64,000 nt of DNA from the NCBI RefSeq assembly GCF_022549495.1, contig NZ_JAKZGD010000005.1, positions 62,001-126,000 on the forward strand, in the 5' to 3' direction. A program made the position numbers and the translations under genes. Numbering within the stretch: position 1 is the first letter of the stretch; the number at the start of each line of letters is the position of its first letter. The notes below the pieces were generated by a model. The model was not told where the DNA came from and ran no database searches. It saw only the letters and a program-made list of their open reading frames with translations. Shown here piece after piece: positions 10,162-20,211 of this stretch. This DNA comes from Acinetobacter sp. ANC 4805. Its GTDB lineage: Bacteria > Pseudomonadota > Gammaproteobacteria > Pseudomonadales > Moraxellaceae.

Positions 10162-10977
10162 TTAATCATATCCCAAAACTTCAGAGCTACTTGTTCTTTG
10201 TGAGGTTGGGAGTCGATAGACTTTTGTTTCAAACTCGCCGTTTGCTTTTAAGCAAATATAGCGATAACCAGGGTGTTCTTCGTCAAGCGCAAATTTTTCA
10301 CTCTGAGGCTTAAACTGAATACATGTTGATGGTGTTGATAAGAACATAATGTTTTGCCAAGTATTCACAGAATCCTGATGAACATGACCACAGAGAATTG
10401 CTTTGATGTTTGAAAAGGGTTGAATCGTTTCTAATAAATCAGACGAGTTTTTTAGTTTGTGCTGATCAATCCATGTCGATTGCATCGCAAATGGATGGTG
10501 ATGACAAGCAATGATGATATGGCGATCATGATATTGTTTTAATAAATCAGTTAATTGCTCAAGACCAACAGCGGCAATCTTTCCATCAATTCGTTTAGGT
10601 TGTGCACTATTGAGTAAAATAATACACCAGTCACCTATTTCAACCACGGTAGGTTGATTTGGATCTGATTCATGAAATGGAAAGTATGCGATGTCATCGT
10701 GATTGCCTGGTGTTTGAAAAAATGGAATACCTAGGCTTTGCATATGCTCAAGATAGCGATGGTATGTCACAGGCGTTGGGCTTTGTGCCAAGTCACCCGT
10801 GTGTACGATCATATCAATCTGTGGATGTTGTTGGCGCATCAAGTCAATTACTGCACGAAAGCTTTGCTCAGGTTGCATCCCGACAAATTCTAAATGTGGA
10901 TACTCTAATAAATGCGTATCTGTAATTTGTATGATCACAAAATCTTTTTGTGATAATGTTGAGACTTGAAAAGCCAC
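10162..10977 (-). CDS. cpdA: CpdA-like 3',5'-cyclic-AMP phosphodiesterase
   Basis: Calcineurin-type metallophosphoesterase, 271 aa, predicted cytosolic. All metal-ligand motifs are present in order: DTHLL near residue 20, GDLAQ, GNHDD, ACHHHP and GHVHQD. Length and neighbours (a Nudix ADP-sugar hydrolase upstream on the same strand, as nudF-cpdA in E. coli) favour cAMP phosphodiesterase. Substrate is inferred; the family also contains other cyclic-nucleotide and phosphodiester hydrolases. Confidence 0.85.
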   Translation of the reverse strand: MAFQVSTLSQKDFVIIQITDTHLLEYPHLEFVGMQPEQSFRAVIDLMRQQHPQIDMIVHTGDLAQSPTPVTYHRYLEHMQSLGIPFFQTPGNHDDIAYFPFHESDPNQPTVVEIGDWCIILLNSAQPKRIDGKIAAVGLEQLTDLLKQYHDRHIIIACHHHPFAMQSTWIDQHKLKNSSDLLETIQPFSNIKAILCGHVHQDSVNTWQNIMFLSTPSTCIQFKPQSEKFALDEEHPGYRYICLKANGEFETKVYRLPTSQRTSSSEVLGYD

Positions 10978-10998
10978 CGTCTTACCCCTCCAGATTTA

Positions 10999-11610
10999 TT
11001 ATCGTTGTTGTATGTGTTGAGTAAGCCATTGTAATGCCATAATTACAGGGGCATTTCTCAAACGCCCATTTTGGAATAACATCGCAAGTTCAGAATAATC
11101 AAATAAGTGCAGTTGAATATTTTCACCTTCATCGGGTACGCCAAAGATGCCGCCTTGCATGGGTAATTCGACCTCAGCTGCATATAAATGAAAGAATTCA
11201 GCGCATGCACCTGCTGAAGGATAGAAGCTGAACAAATGCTGTAATGTCTCAACCTGACAGCCAGATTCTTCTAAACTTTCTCGGCGAATACAGGTTTCAG
11301 GAGACTCATCTCCATCAAGCACACCTGCAATCACTTCAAGTTGCCATGCTGACTCTGGATCATTCAATGCACCTACACGAAACTGTTCAATCAGTGCAAA
11401 ACGTTGTTGTTGATCATTATAGAGTAAAACGCCAGCAGCCTCTGGGCGATGTATCAATTCTCGCTGAATGCGTGGTGAATAATCAGATCGATTAAATAGT
11501 CGATGTGAAAGACTCACTTTCTCAACTTGAATGAATCCCCGAAATAAAAATTCTCGAGATTCTATCGTAACGTCTGATGCTGAATAGCTGGCGCGGTCAA
11601 GAATATTCAT
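10999..11610 (-). CDS. nudF: ADP-ribose pyrophosphatase (Nudix), NudF-like
   Basis: Hydrolyses ADP-ribose and related ADP-sugars. 203 aa. The Nudix box is complete: GVLDGDESPETCIRRESLEESG fits G-x5-E-x7-REUxEE-x2-GU. The N-terminal part (VEKVSLSHRLFNRSDYSP) has the dimer-forming strands typical of NudF. I chose the ATG at 11610; a TTG two codons earlier is open but unlikely. The gap to the cpdA-like gene is about 20 nt, so the two probably form an operon. Confidence 0.88.
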   Translation of the reverse strand: MNILDRASYSASDVTIESREFLFRGFIQVEKVSLSHRLFNRSDYSPRIQRELIHRPEAAGVLLYNDQQQRFALIEQFRVGALNDPESAWQLEVIAGVLDGDESPETCIRRESLEESGCQVETLQHLFSFYPSAGACAEFFHLYAAEVELPMQGGIFGVPDEGENIQLHLFDYSELAMLFQNGRLRNAPVIMALQWLTQHIQQR

Positions 11611-11685
11611 CTTCAATCAGGATGAGATTGTACATATCTCATCCTAACCGAGAATGATGGATGGTCAAATCTTTTTTTAGTCGAT

Positions 11686-13590
<1,905 letters not shown>

Positions 13591-13676
13591 CTAATATAAA
13601 ACATTAACGAATCAAGCACGATCAAAAACGATGGCGGATTTATCTCTATGATAAATAGAAGCTAGGTTTTTGCTGG

Positions 13677-13785
13677 GCTTGATTCCTACGCAGGTGTTAA
13701 CCTGATCAGGTTCAACGGTACTTATCTTTAAATCTTTTTTGATTAAGATAATCTCAGCAGTTGGTTAACTGCGCTCCGTCAAGCT
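13677..13785 (-). promoter_or_regulatory. TPP riboswitch (THI element) upstream of thiC
   Basis: On the minus strand the sequence has the hallmarks of the thi box: a 5' GACGGAGCGC, the conserved CTGAGA core, then ACCTGATCAGGTTAACACC and TGCGTAGGAA. P1 is formed by GCTTGA at the 5' side and TCAAGC at the 3' side. The A/T-rich segment between the two halves is the variable P3 extension. It ends about 95 nt before the thiC start. Confidence 0.93.
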
Positions 13786-13935
13786 AGGTGTTTAGACTAA
13801 CAGATTTTTAACTTTTTTGTTGTCGCTATTAATACTATTCGATAATGCGCAAATACATGCTATTGTCATAAAAGCTTCATCATTATTGTGTTCTAATCAT
13901 CAATCATTTGTCCATGTGTCTAGTGGAGGCATACT

Positions 13936-14658
13936 GTGAGTCCAAGCAATCCTGTGTTAAGTCACCATATTTCTTCACAATTTAATGAAGACTTGCAAGA
14001 TGTACATACTAAATTTATGACCATGGGTGGTTTGGTAGAGCAACAGGTTGCGAATGCAATTCATGCTTTATTAGACACAGATGAAAATTTGGCTATTGAT
14101 GTGCAATTTAAAGATAACGTTGTTAATCAATATGAACGTGATATTGATGAAGGCTTAACTTTAATTCTAGCGCGTCGTCATCCAGCTGCAATTGATTTAC
14201 GTATGGTAATCGCCATGAGTAAAGCCAATACCGATTTAGAGCGTATAGGTGATGAAGCATCAAAGATTGCTCGCATTGCCCAAAATTTATGCGAAGAAGG
14301 TCAGTCACCACGTGGTTATATGGAAACACGCCATATTGGGAACCAAGTACGAGTAATGATCCACGATGCTCTGGATGCTTTCGCGCGTTTAGATGTTGAT
14401 CAAGCTTTAAAAGTGGTGATGGCAGATGTAGATATTGATCGTGAATATCAGTCGGCAACACGCACCTTAATGACCTATATGATTGAAGATCCACGCCATA
14501 TTTCACGTGTGATTAATGTAATGTGGGTGCTGCGTTCTTTAGAGCGAATTGGTGATCATGCCCGTAATATTTCAGAGCAAGTGATTTATATGGCAAAAGG
14601 CATGGATGTTCGCCATACCAGTATTGAAGAAATTGAACAAAAAGTGAACCAAAAATAA
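13936..14658 (+). CDS. phoU: Phosphate transport system regulator PhoU
   Basis: Negative regulator of the PhoR/PhoB phosphate response, a peripheral protein that contacts PstB and PhoR. 240 aa, with two repeats of a three-helix bundle carrying D/E-rich metal-binding motifs (SKANTDLERIGDEASKIA and LRSLERIGDHARNISEQV). The start is GTG at 13936 with GGAGG 6 nt upstream. pst genes are not adjacent here, so it stands alone with its own terminator. Confidence 0.95.
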   Translation: MSPSNPVLSHHISSQFNEDLQDVHTKFMTMGGLVEQQVANAIHALLDTDENLAIDVQFKDNVVNQYERDIDEGLTLILARRHPAAIDLRMVIAMSKANTDLERIGDEASKIARIAQNLCEEGQSPRGYMETRHIGNQVRVMIHDALDAFARLDVDQALKVVMADVDIDREYQSATRTLMTYMIEDPRHISRVINVMWVLRSLERIGDHARNISEQVIYMAKGMDVRHTSIEEIEQKVNQK

Positions 14659-14679
14659 TGGTAAAAATAAAATAATTTT

Positions 14680-14707
14680 AAACCGCTCGAATATGGGCGG
14701 TTTTTTA
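14680..14707 (+). terminator. Terminator after phoU
   Basis: AACCGC/GCGGTT-type stem with an AT loop followed by TTTTTT. Confidence 0.85.
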
Positions 14708-14732
14708 TTGATGGATTAAATGGGGAAAATAA

Positions 14733-15264
14733 ATGAATAAGCACTTTTAGTTAAAACCAGAGCCAATTAAATGTTTGGCAGAAGGATAAGGTGCTTGTTT
14801 TACTACGGATAAAATCACAGTTGACGGTAATTTGGTCAGATTTATGTATTGTGAATACCCTGATAATGATGTGGATCGTGTTAATGCCAGTCAGTTAAGC
14901 AACTTTAATCCCCCCTTACGAAGCAATGCTTCTCACCTTTTTCAAAGGAGGGAGTGTTTCGAAATTCAATATGGTATTGAATTCAATGGTGTTCCCCCTT
15001 TTTTCAAAGAGGGGTTAGGGGAGATTGATCGATCAGCAATAATGAAAGTACGCTTAACTGATCAACATGAGTGGATAGTGTGGCGTTTCCTACCAAGTTT
15101 GGAATCTGATGAGTATATGAATAATGCAAATAACATGGTTGTTTATGATGTAAATACTATTGCCCACTGTGATGAATTAATTATTCCATTGCCCTGTAGG
15201 CAGCGTCTTTGAGAAGACAATCATACCTAGTGAATTTCAATCTGTTTTTTTATTTTACTGTTGA
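14733..15264 (+). pseudogene. Decayed DUF2185 (Imm33-like) gene, split by a MITE
   Basis: Reading from the ATG at 14733 gives MNKHF, stop, LKPEPIKCLAEG, stop, GACFTTDKITVDG, then VRFMYCEYPDNDVD. This aligns by memory with DUF2185 proteins, small single-domain proteins placed near polymorphic-toxin immunity families. After a 190-bp insert it resumes with WRF, SLESDEYMNNANNM and VVYDVNTIA. A +1 frame change near 15192 then opens PVGSVFEKTIIPSEFQ and a stop at 15264, which restores the expected PVGSAFEK-type motif. There are two in-frame stops (TAG 14748-14750, TAA 14787-14789), an insertion and a frameshift, so it cannot make the full protein. The open 126-aa stretch at 14832-15212 is an artefact of this. 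Confidence 0.8.
14881..15070. mobile_element. 190-bp MITE-like element with target-site duplication
   Basis: The element begins TTAATGCCAGTCAGTTAAGC and ends GCTTAACTGATCAACATGA. The inner nine bases CAGTTAAGC are a perfect inverted repeat and the outer ones are partly matched. It is flanked by GTGGATCGTG (14871-14880) and GTGGATAGTG (15071-15080), a 10-bp direct repeat with one mismatch that reads as a target duplication. Removing it rejoins DNDVD to the WRF block of the DUF2185 gene. Inside are the same C-run/G-run palindromes as in the dispersed repeats of this window. It has no coding capacity. Confidence 0.75.
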
Positions 15265-15265
15265 A

Positions 15266-15355
15266 GAATAAAAAAATCCCAGACTTAGGGGGAAAGTCTG
15301 GGAGAGAAATATCATGCACCGCTTGAGATATCAAATGATCTCTTTGTGTTTCTGT
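15266..15355 (-). ncRNA. Candidate small RNA of about 90 nt
   Basis: Reading the minus strand, a promoter (-35 ATGACA 15389-15384, 17-nt spacer, -10 TATATT 15366-15361) is followed by about 90 nt with no ORF. The sequence ends in a strong Rho-independent terminator, CCCAGACTT/AAGTCTGGG (15302-15278) followed by a T run. A small GAGAT/ATCTC hairpin lies in between. The yggX transcript already ends at its own terminator near 15445, so this unit would be independent. No Rfam match can be tested here. Confidence 0.5.
15278..15302 (-). terminator. Terminator of the candidate sRNA
   Basis: Nine-bp perfect stem CCCAGACTT/AAGTCTGGG with a C-rich loop; on the minus strand it is followed by ATTTTTTTATT. 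Confidence 0.75.
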
Positions 15356-15360
15356 TATTC

Positions 15361-15389
15361 AATATAGCTTTGTGATAGAGCTTTGTCAT
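15361..15389 (-). promoter_or_regulatory. Sigma-70-like promoter for the candidate sRNA
   Basis: ATGACA (five of six to TTGACA), an exact 17-nt spacer and TATATT on the minus strand, pointing into a gene-free stretch that ends in a terminator. Confidence 0.5.
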
Positions 15390-15442
15390 GTAGACAACTG
15401 TGTATACTCTGTAATGCTTTATTACTTATGTAAATGTCACGT

Positions 15443-15472
15443 AAAAAGAGAGCTATATTTAGCTCTCTTTTA
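15443..15472 (-). terminator. Terminator of yggX/argH transcript
   Basis: AAAAGAGAGCT/AGCTCTCTTTT, a symmetric stem with an A/T-rich loop. It can act in both directions; for the minus strand it follows yggX by 25 nt. Confidence 0.8.
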
Positions 15473-15496
15473 TTCAGTGGCGTTAGCTGAAACGAT

Positions 15497-15769
15497 TTAT
15501 TTTTGTTCCGTCCAACCTTCTGCTTTTTCAACACTTTCGTCATTGTTGAAGAATTTCTCACGTTGTTCTTCAAGAAATTTTTTTGCATCAGGTTCAAACA
15601 CGTTCAAACGTTTTTCGTTAATCAATGTGGTTTGGTGTTTTAACCATTCTTGCCATGCTTGTTTTGAAACAGTTTCAAAGAACTCTTGACCTTTTGCCCC
15701 TGGAAATGGAGCAAAGTCTAAGCCCTCAAGTTCTTGTTTGTATTTGCGGCAAAGTACTTGTCTAGTCAT
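15497..15769 (-). CDS. yggX: YggX, Fe(II)-trafficking/oxidative damage protection protein
   Basis: Small cytosolic protein (90 aa) that protects Fe-S clusters. The family signature is clear: [20 protein letters not shown], then the Gln-rich [19 protein letters not shown] and a C-terminal [11 protein letters not shown] chose the ATG at 15769 ([11 protein letters not shown]), which gives family length and has GGATG about 5 nt upstream; the longer ORF to 15802 runs into a repeat. In many gammaproteobacteria it follows mutY; here it follows argH. Confidence 0.93.
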   Translation of the reverse strand: MTRQVLCRKYKQELEGLDFAPFPGAKGQEFFETVSKQAWQEWLKHQTTLINEKRLNVFEPDAKKFLEEQREKFFNNDESVEKAEGWTEQK

Positions 15770-15783
15770 CACGACATCCAGTA

Positions 15784-15816
15784 AAAGTCCCTCTTTCATC
15801 AAGAGGGATTGAGGGA
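15784..15816. repeat. Short dispersed palindromic repeat between argH and yggX
   Basis: TCCCTCTT/AAGAGGGA around a short loop, followed by TTGAGGGAGATT, the same ending as in the copies near dksA and between rpoB and rpoC. It is about half the length of those copies. Confidence 0.65.
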
Positions 15817-15818
15817 GA

Positions 15819-17249
15819 TTAATATAGCTGTTCTAGGCGTGTGTGCGCACGTACAATTGCTGCTTCAACTTGTTTTGGTGATGTTCCACCGATGTGATCA
15901 CGCGCGTTAACAGAAGCTTCTAAGGTGAGGGCTTTGTCAAATACGTCTGCTGTGATCAAATCAGAGAATTGTTGTAGCTGTTCGAGTGTTAGTTCAGATA
16001 GATCTTTTTCTTCTGCGACACCTAGTGCAACCGCTTTACCCACAATTTCATGTGCATCACGGAAAGCCACACCTTTTTTCACAAGATAATCTGCAAGGTC
16101 AGTTGCAGTTGAAAAACCACGAAGTGCTGCTTCACGCATAATTTCAATATTTGGAACAAGGGCAGGCACCATGTCAGCGAATGCCATGAGTGAACCACGC
16201 ACTGTATCAATCGCATCAAATAGCGGCTCTTTGTCTTCTTGGTTGTCTTTGTTATATGCCAGTGGTTGACCTTTCATGAGGGTCAATAAGCTGATTAAAT
16301 CACCAAAAACACGACCTGATTTACCACGAACAAGTTCAGGAACATCTGGATTTTTCTTCTGTGGCATGATTGAAGAGCCAGTACAGAAGCGATCAGGGAT
16401 GTTCACAAATTTGAATTGTGCTGACGTCCATAAGATGAGCTCTTCTGACATACGTGATAAATGCATCATGATCAAAGATGCTGCTGCATTAAACTCAATG
16501 GCAAAATCACGATCTGAAACAGCATCAAGAGAGTTTTCTGAAACAGCTTCGAAACCAAGTAATTCTGCGGTATAAGCACGATCAATAGGATAGGTTGTTC
16601 CTGCCAATGCTGCTGAGCCTAATGGCATACGGTTTACACGTTTGCGGCAATCTTGTAAGCGTTCAGTGTCACGTACCAACATTTCAAACCATGCCAACAA
16701 GTGATGACCAAAAGTCACAGGTTGAGCTGTTTGTAAATGGGTAAAGCCAGGCATAATGGTGTGGGTATTTTTACTTGCTAGACCCAATAAGCCTTTTTGC
16801 AGGCGTAATAATAAACCTAAGATGTCATCAATTTCGTCACGTAGATATAGGCGGATGTCGGTCGCAACTTGGTCATTACGGCTACGACCCGTATGTAATT
16901 TTTTACCTGTGATGCCAATCCGTTGAGTCAATCTTGACTCAATATTCATGTGTACATCTTCTAGGTCAATACGCCATTCAAAGTTGCCTGCTTCAATTTC
17001 AGCTTTAATCGTACTTAGACCTTGGATAATGTCATCACGTTCAGCTTCAGTCAGAACGCCAACTTTAGCAAGCATAGTTGCATGTGCAATCGAACCTGCA
17101 ATATCTTGTTTATAAAAACGTTGGTCAAATTGCACAGATGCGGTAAATTCTGCAACAAATGCATCTGTTGCTTCCGCGAAGCGACCGCCCCACATACCAG
17201 AGGTTTGGTTAGGGCTTGCTGAAGAAGAGGATTGAGAAGATGTGGTCAT
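15819..17249 (-). CDS. argH: Argininosuccinate lyase
   Basis: Last enzyme of arginine biosynthesis, splitting argininosuccinate into arginine and fumarate. 476 aa of the fumarase/aspartase superfamily. The superfamily signature [12 protein letters not shown] is intact, as are the upstream [12 protein letters not shown] and [11 protein letters not shown] blocks. The N-terminus carries a Ser-rich stretch before the usual MWGGRF. The divergent kinase gene begins close by, so their promoters share the same short region. Confidence 0.97.
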   Translation of the reverse strand: MTTSSQSSSSASPNQTSGMWGGRFAEATDAFVAEFTASVQFDQRFYKQDIAGSIAHATMLAKVGVLTEAERDDIIQGLSTIKAEIEAGNFEWRIDLEDVHMNIESRLTQRIGITGKKLHTGRSRNDQVATDIRLYLRDEIDDILGLLLRLQKGLLGLASKNTHTIMPGFTHLQTAQPVTFGHHLLAWFEMLVRDTERLQDCRKRVNRMPLGSAALAGTTYPIDRAYTAELLGFEAVSENSLDAVSDRDFAIEFNAAASLIMMHLSRMSEELILWTSAQFKFVNIPDRFCTGSSIMPQKKNPDVPELVRGKSGRVFGDLISLLTLMKGQPLAYNKDNQEDKEPLFDAIDTVRGSLMAFADMVPALVPNIEIMREAALRGFSTATDLADYLVKKGVAFRDAHEIVGKAVALGVAEEKDLSELTLEQLQQFSDLITADVFDKALTLEASVNARDHIGGTSPKQVEAAIVRAHTRLEQLY

Positions 17250-17272
17250 GGCAGCTCAGTAAAATAAAAAAG

Positions 17273-17278
17273 AGTATA
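17273..17278 (-). promoter_or_regulatory. -10 element of the argH promoter
   Basis: TATACT on the minus strand about 25 nt upstream of the argH start. A clear -35 is missing, so an activator may be needed. Confidence 0.4.
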
Positions 17279-17335
17279 GCAAATCCAAACGCAGTTGCTG
17301 AAATTCGACGCAAGAAGTTATCGCAAACTCGTCAA

Positions 17336-18382
17336 ATGAATTCATCAGGGTCCTATTTTTTTACGAAAATCGGGCAATGGCAACATTTATTGGAATTAAT
17401 TGTTGCAAGCAATGTCTTGGCAATGGTCTTGGCACTAGCGGAAGCTCACTCATGGCAAGCATTAGACGGCATTCATGTTTTACAATATATGTTCTTTATC
17501 AATTGGGTAATTTTATCTTTTTCCGCTTTTGTTGACTATTTTCAAGAGTTTTTTGCCAAATTTAGTCAGAAAATGGCATTAATTTTAGGTTTTGTTTTAC
17601 TTCAACTTATTGTTTTACTTACGACTTGTATCGTTAATATAATTCAATATTGGGCGACACGGTCAAATGATTTTTCTCACGATATCCTATTTCAAGGTGT
17701 GAGTTTGCATTTGAGTTATGGCATATTGTTGGGTGCGTTCTGTTTGCGTTATTTATATATGCGTGAGCAATGGATGAATCAGCAATACAGTGAGTTGAAT
17801 GCACGTATCCAAGCCATGCAGGCACGGATTCATCCTCATTTTCTATTTAATAGCTTAAATAGTGTGGTGAGTTTGATTGCGATTGATCCTGATAAAGCTG
17901 AAAATATGTTGATTAGTCTGTCACGTTTATTTCGTGCTAGTTTTCAAGAGCTGAAGTTGGTTAATTTGGCTGAAGAAATTGATTTATGTCAGCAATATTT
18001 AAGTATAGAAAAGATGCGCTTAGGTGAGCGTTTACAGGTAGAATGGAACATACAAGCAACACCTATAGAATTAAAACGGGTCACAATACCACTATTAACA
18101 TTGCAACCTTTGTTAGAGAATAGTATTTTTCATGGGGTAGAAAAAGTTTTGCAACCCTCAACCATCAGTGTATTGGTTGAAATATTGCAAAATCAGGTCA
18201 GTATAGTCATTACTAACCCTTATTCTCACGATACAATAAAATCGGCGCAAGGGAATGGTATTGCGATAGAAAATGTGAAGCAACGCCTAAAGGCTCATTA
18301 TGGTCAGACCGTGAAGTTTCAGGTTTATGGAGGAGCATCGTTATATACAACAGTGGTGAGTTACCACTATCGAGTAAAATAA
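17336..18382 (+). CDS. algZ: LytS/AlgZ-type sensor histidine kinase
   Basis: Membrane histidine kinase of the LytS/YehU class, 348 aa from the ATG at 17336. It has four to five N-terminal membrane segments, then the His box ARIHPHFLFNSLNSVVSL of the His_kinase family. The ATPase domain has LQPLLENSIFHGV (N box) and GNGIAIENVKQRL (G box). The frame is open to 17216, with an ATG at 17240, but that would overlap the argH start and promoter, so I favour 17336 even though its ribosome site is weak. The order argH-kinase-regulator-hemC matches argH-algZ-algR-hemC of Pseudomonas. Confidence 0.82.
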   Translation: MNSSGSYFFTKIGQWQHLLELIVASNVLAMVLALAEAHSWQALDGIHVLQYMFFINWVILSFSAFVDYFQEFFAKFSQKMALILGFVLLQLIVLLTTCIVNIIQYWATRSNDFSHDILFQGVSLHLSYGILLGAFCLRYLYMREQWMNQQYSELNARIQAMQARIHPHFLFNSLNSVVSLIAIDPDKAENMLISLSRLFRASFQELKLVNLAEEIDLCQQYLSIEKMRLGERLQVEWNIQATPIELKRVTIPLLTLQPLLENSIFHGVEKVLQPSTISVLVEILQNQVSIVITNPYSHDTIKSAQGNGIAIENVKQRLKAHYGQTVKFQVYGGASLYTTVVSYHYRVK

Positions 18383-18439
18383 TAAGTTAAGTTAACCATA
18401 AAAATGATGGATGAAGTTAACGGTGACAAGGAGGAGAGG

Positions 18440-19180
18440 ATGAAAGTTCTGATTGCTGATGATGAACCTCTCGCAGTAGAGCGTTTGTCACGTTTAGTGA
18501 CCCAAATGGGGCATGAAGTGATTGCGACGGCGCATCATGGGCAAGATGTGTTAAACCATATTGAAAACGATTCGCCCGATGTCGTTTTATTAGATATTCA
18601 AATGCCAGGGATGAATGGTTTGGAATGTGCTGAGCAGATTAGCCATTTTAATCCGCGTCCTGCAATTATTTTTTGTACGGCATATGATCAACATGCACTG
18701 GAAGCATTTAAATTTCAAGCACAGGGATATTTGCTTAAGCCTATTGCACAACAAGATTTACAACAGGTGTTCAATAGTCTAACGCAACTTACACAAGCAC
18801 AAATGACTGGTTTACAACAACAAGACGATATGTACGATACGAAGACTCAACGCCATCAGATTGCTGCGAAGACTTATCGCGGGGTCGAACTGATTCCTAT
18901 AGAGAACATTTATTATTTTCTAGCAGATCAGAAATATGTCACTGTTCGACACAAAAATGGCAGTGTTCTGATTGATGAAACATTGAAAGATTTGGAGTCT
19001 GAATTCTCGGATCGCTTTATTCGAATCCATCGTAATGCATTAGTTTCTCTTGATTATTTGGAAGGGCTTGAGTTAATTGCGGCGGGACAGTACCAAGTAC
19101 GATTACGTGAACTTGATGAACGTTTATCTGTGAGTCGCCGTCATTTGCCAAGTTTAAGAGAATGTATGCATCAATTATAA
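18440..19180 (+). CDS. algR: LytTR response regulator, AlgR-type
   Basis: DNA-binding response regulator, 246 aa. The receiver domain begins MKVLIADDEPLAVERL, has the acidic pair DDE at 8-10, the phospho-Asp in VVLLDIQMPGMNG and the conserved Lys in GYLLKPI. A linker rich in Gln follows, then a LytTR domain (IENIYYFLADQKYVTVRH, RFIRIHRNALVSLDYL). The start at 18440 has GGAGGAGAGG directly upstream. It is about 55 nt after the kinase, which should phosphorylate it. In Pseudomonas this pair controls type IV pili and alginate; targets here are not visible. Confidence 0.9.
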   Translation: MKVLIADDEPLAVERLSRLVTQMGHEVIATAHHGQDVLNHIENDSPDVVLLDIQMPGMNGLECAEQISHFNPRPAIIFCTAYDQHALEAFKFQAQGYLLKPIAQQDLQQVFNSLTQLTQAQMTGLQQQDDMYDTKTQRHQIAAKTYRGVELIPIENIYYFLADQKYVTVRHKNGSVLIDETLKDLESEFSDRFIRIHRNALVSLDYLEGLELIAAGQYQVRLRELDERLSVSRRHLPSLRECMHQL

Positions 19181-19191
19181 ATGCCGTATTT

Positions 19192-19222
19192 TAGTGAGAT
19201 GAATGCTCACTTTATGATTTTT
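19192..19222 (+). terminator. Probable terminator after algR
   Basis: AGTGAG/GCTCACT hairpin followed by a T-rich stretch with TTTTTT slightly downstream; weaker than the other terminators here. Confidence 0.5.
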
Positions 19223-19241
19223 TACTTGCAATTTTAGGTGA

Positions 19242-19286
19242 TCAAGTTAAGTTTGGAACAATTGCTTTGATCAATACTTAACTTGA
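19242..19286 (+). repeat. 11-bp perfect inverted repeat just upstream of hemC
   Basis: TCAAGTTAAGT at 19242-19252 and its exact complement ACTTAACTTGA at 19276-19286, with 23 nt between. The right arm ends 4 nt before the hemC ATG, where no ribosome site is seen. It could be an operator or an mRNA hairpin covering the start. Confidence 0.6.
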
Positions 19287-19290
19287 ATTT

Positions 19291-20211
19291 ATGAAAACCT
19301 TAAAAATTGCGACTCGACAAAGCCCTTTGGCCCTTTGGCAAGCGGAGCATATTCGCGCTCGCTTAAATGCGCTTTATCCAGATTTAACGGTTGAATTGGT
19401 GAAGTTTGTGACCCAAGGTGACAAAATTCTCGATACGCCATTAGCAAAGATTGGTGGCAAAGGCTTATTTGTAAAAGAATTAGAAGCAGCTTTGTTAGAT
19501 GGTCGTGCTGATCTGGCGGTGCATTCTATGAAAGATGTACCTATGCACTTACCTGAAGGTTTAACACTTGCGGTGATTTGTGAGCGTGAAGATCCTTTAG
19601 ATGCATTTGTTTCGAATCATTATATGCATTTTGATGAGCTACCTCTTGGTGCAAAAGTAGGGACATCAAGTTTGCGTCGTAAATGTCAGATTTTACAATT
19701 ACGTCCAGATTTAGAAATTGTAGATTTACGCGGTAATGTTGGAACTCGCTTATCTAAATTAGATGATGGTTTATATGATGCCATTATTTTAGCAAGTGCA
19801 GGTTTAAAACGTTTAGGTCTAGCGGATCGTATTCGTCATTGTTTAGCACCAATCATGAGTTTGCCTGCGGTAGGGCAAGGGGCGTTAGGGTTGGAGTGTC
19901 GTTCAGATGATGCTGAACTATTAAAGTTAATTACCCCACTTCAACATGAAGAAACATCAATTTGTGTTCGTGCTGAACGCGCATTTAATGCCTATTTGGA
20001 AGGTGGTTGCCAAGTTCCTATTGCTGGATATGCAACGTTGCTGAATGATGATCAACTACAGATTGAAGGGCGAGTGGGGAGCGTAGATGGTCAGACGTTG
20101 CTTAAAGAGCGGCTTGTTGGTGAGATAGCAAATGCTGAGCAATTGGGTGAACAACTTGCGCAACGTTTATTGGCGCAAGGCGCTGGTGAACTTTTAAAAG
20201 CGTTGCATTGA
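19291..20211 (+). CDS. hemC: Hydroxymethylbilane synthase (porphobilinogen deaminase)
   Basis: Joins four porphobilinogens to hydroxymethylbilane in haem synthesis. 306 aa, the usual length. N-terminal [17 protein letters not shown], substrate-binding VHSMKDVP and GTSSLRR, and the dipyrromethane cofactor Cys in EGGCQVPIA are all present. First of a tight hemC-hemD-hemX-hemY run. No Shine-Dalgarno is visible, and an inverted repeat covers the upstream bases. Confidence 0.97.
   Translation: MKTLKIATRQSPLALWQAEHIRARLNALYPDLTVELVKFVTQGDKILDTPLAKIGGKGLFVKELEAALLDGRADLAVHSMKDVPMHLPEGLTLAVICEREDPLDAFVSNHYMHFDELPLGAKVGTSSLRRKCQILQLRPDLEIVDLRGNVGTRLSKLDDGLYDAIILASAGLKRLGLADRIRHCLAPIMSLPAVGQGALGLECRSDDAELLKLITPLQHEETSICVRAERAFNAYLEGGCQVPIAGYATLLNDDQLQIEGRVGSVDGQTLLKERLVGEIANAEQLGEQLAQRLLAQGAGELLKALH

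Noticed and set aside
14832..15212. 126-aa open frame after phoU
   Set aside because: It is an artefact: two halves of a decayed DUF2185 gene joined through a mobile-element insert.
15372..15689. 105-aa open frame opposite yggX
   Set aside because: Shadow of yggX on the other strand; the yggX family match decides.
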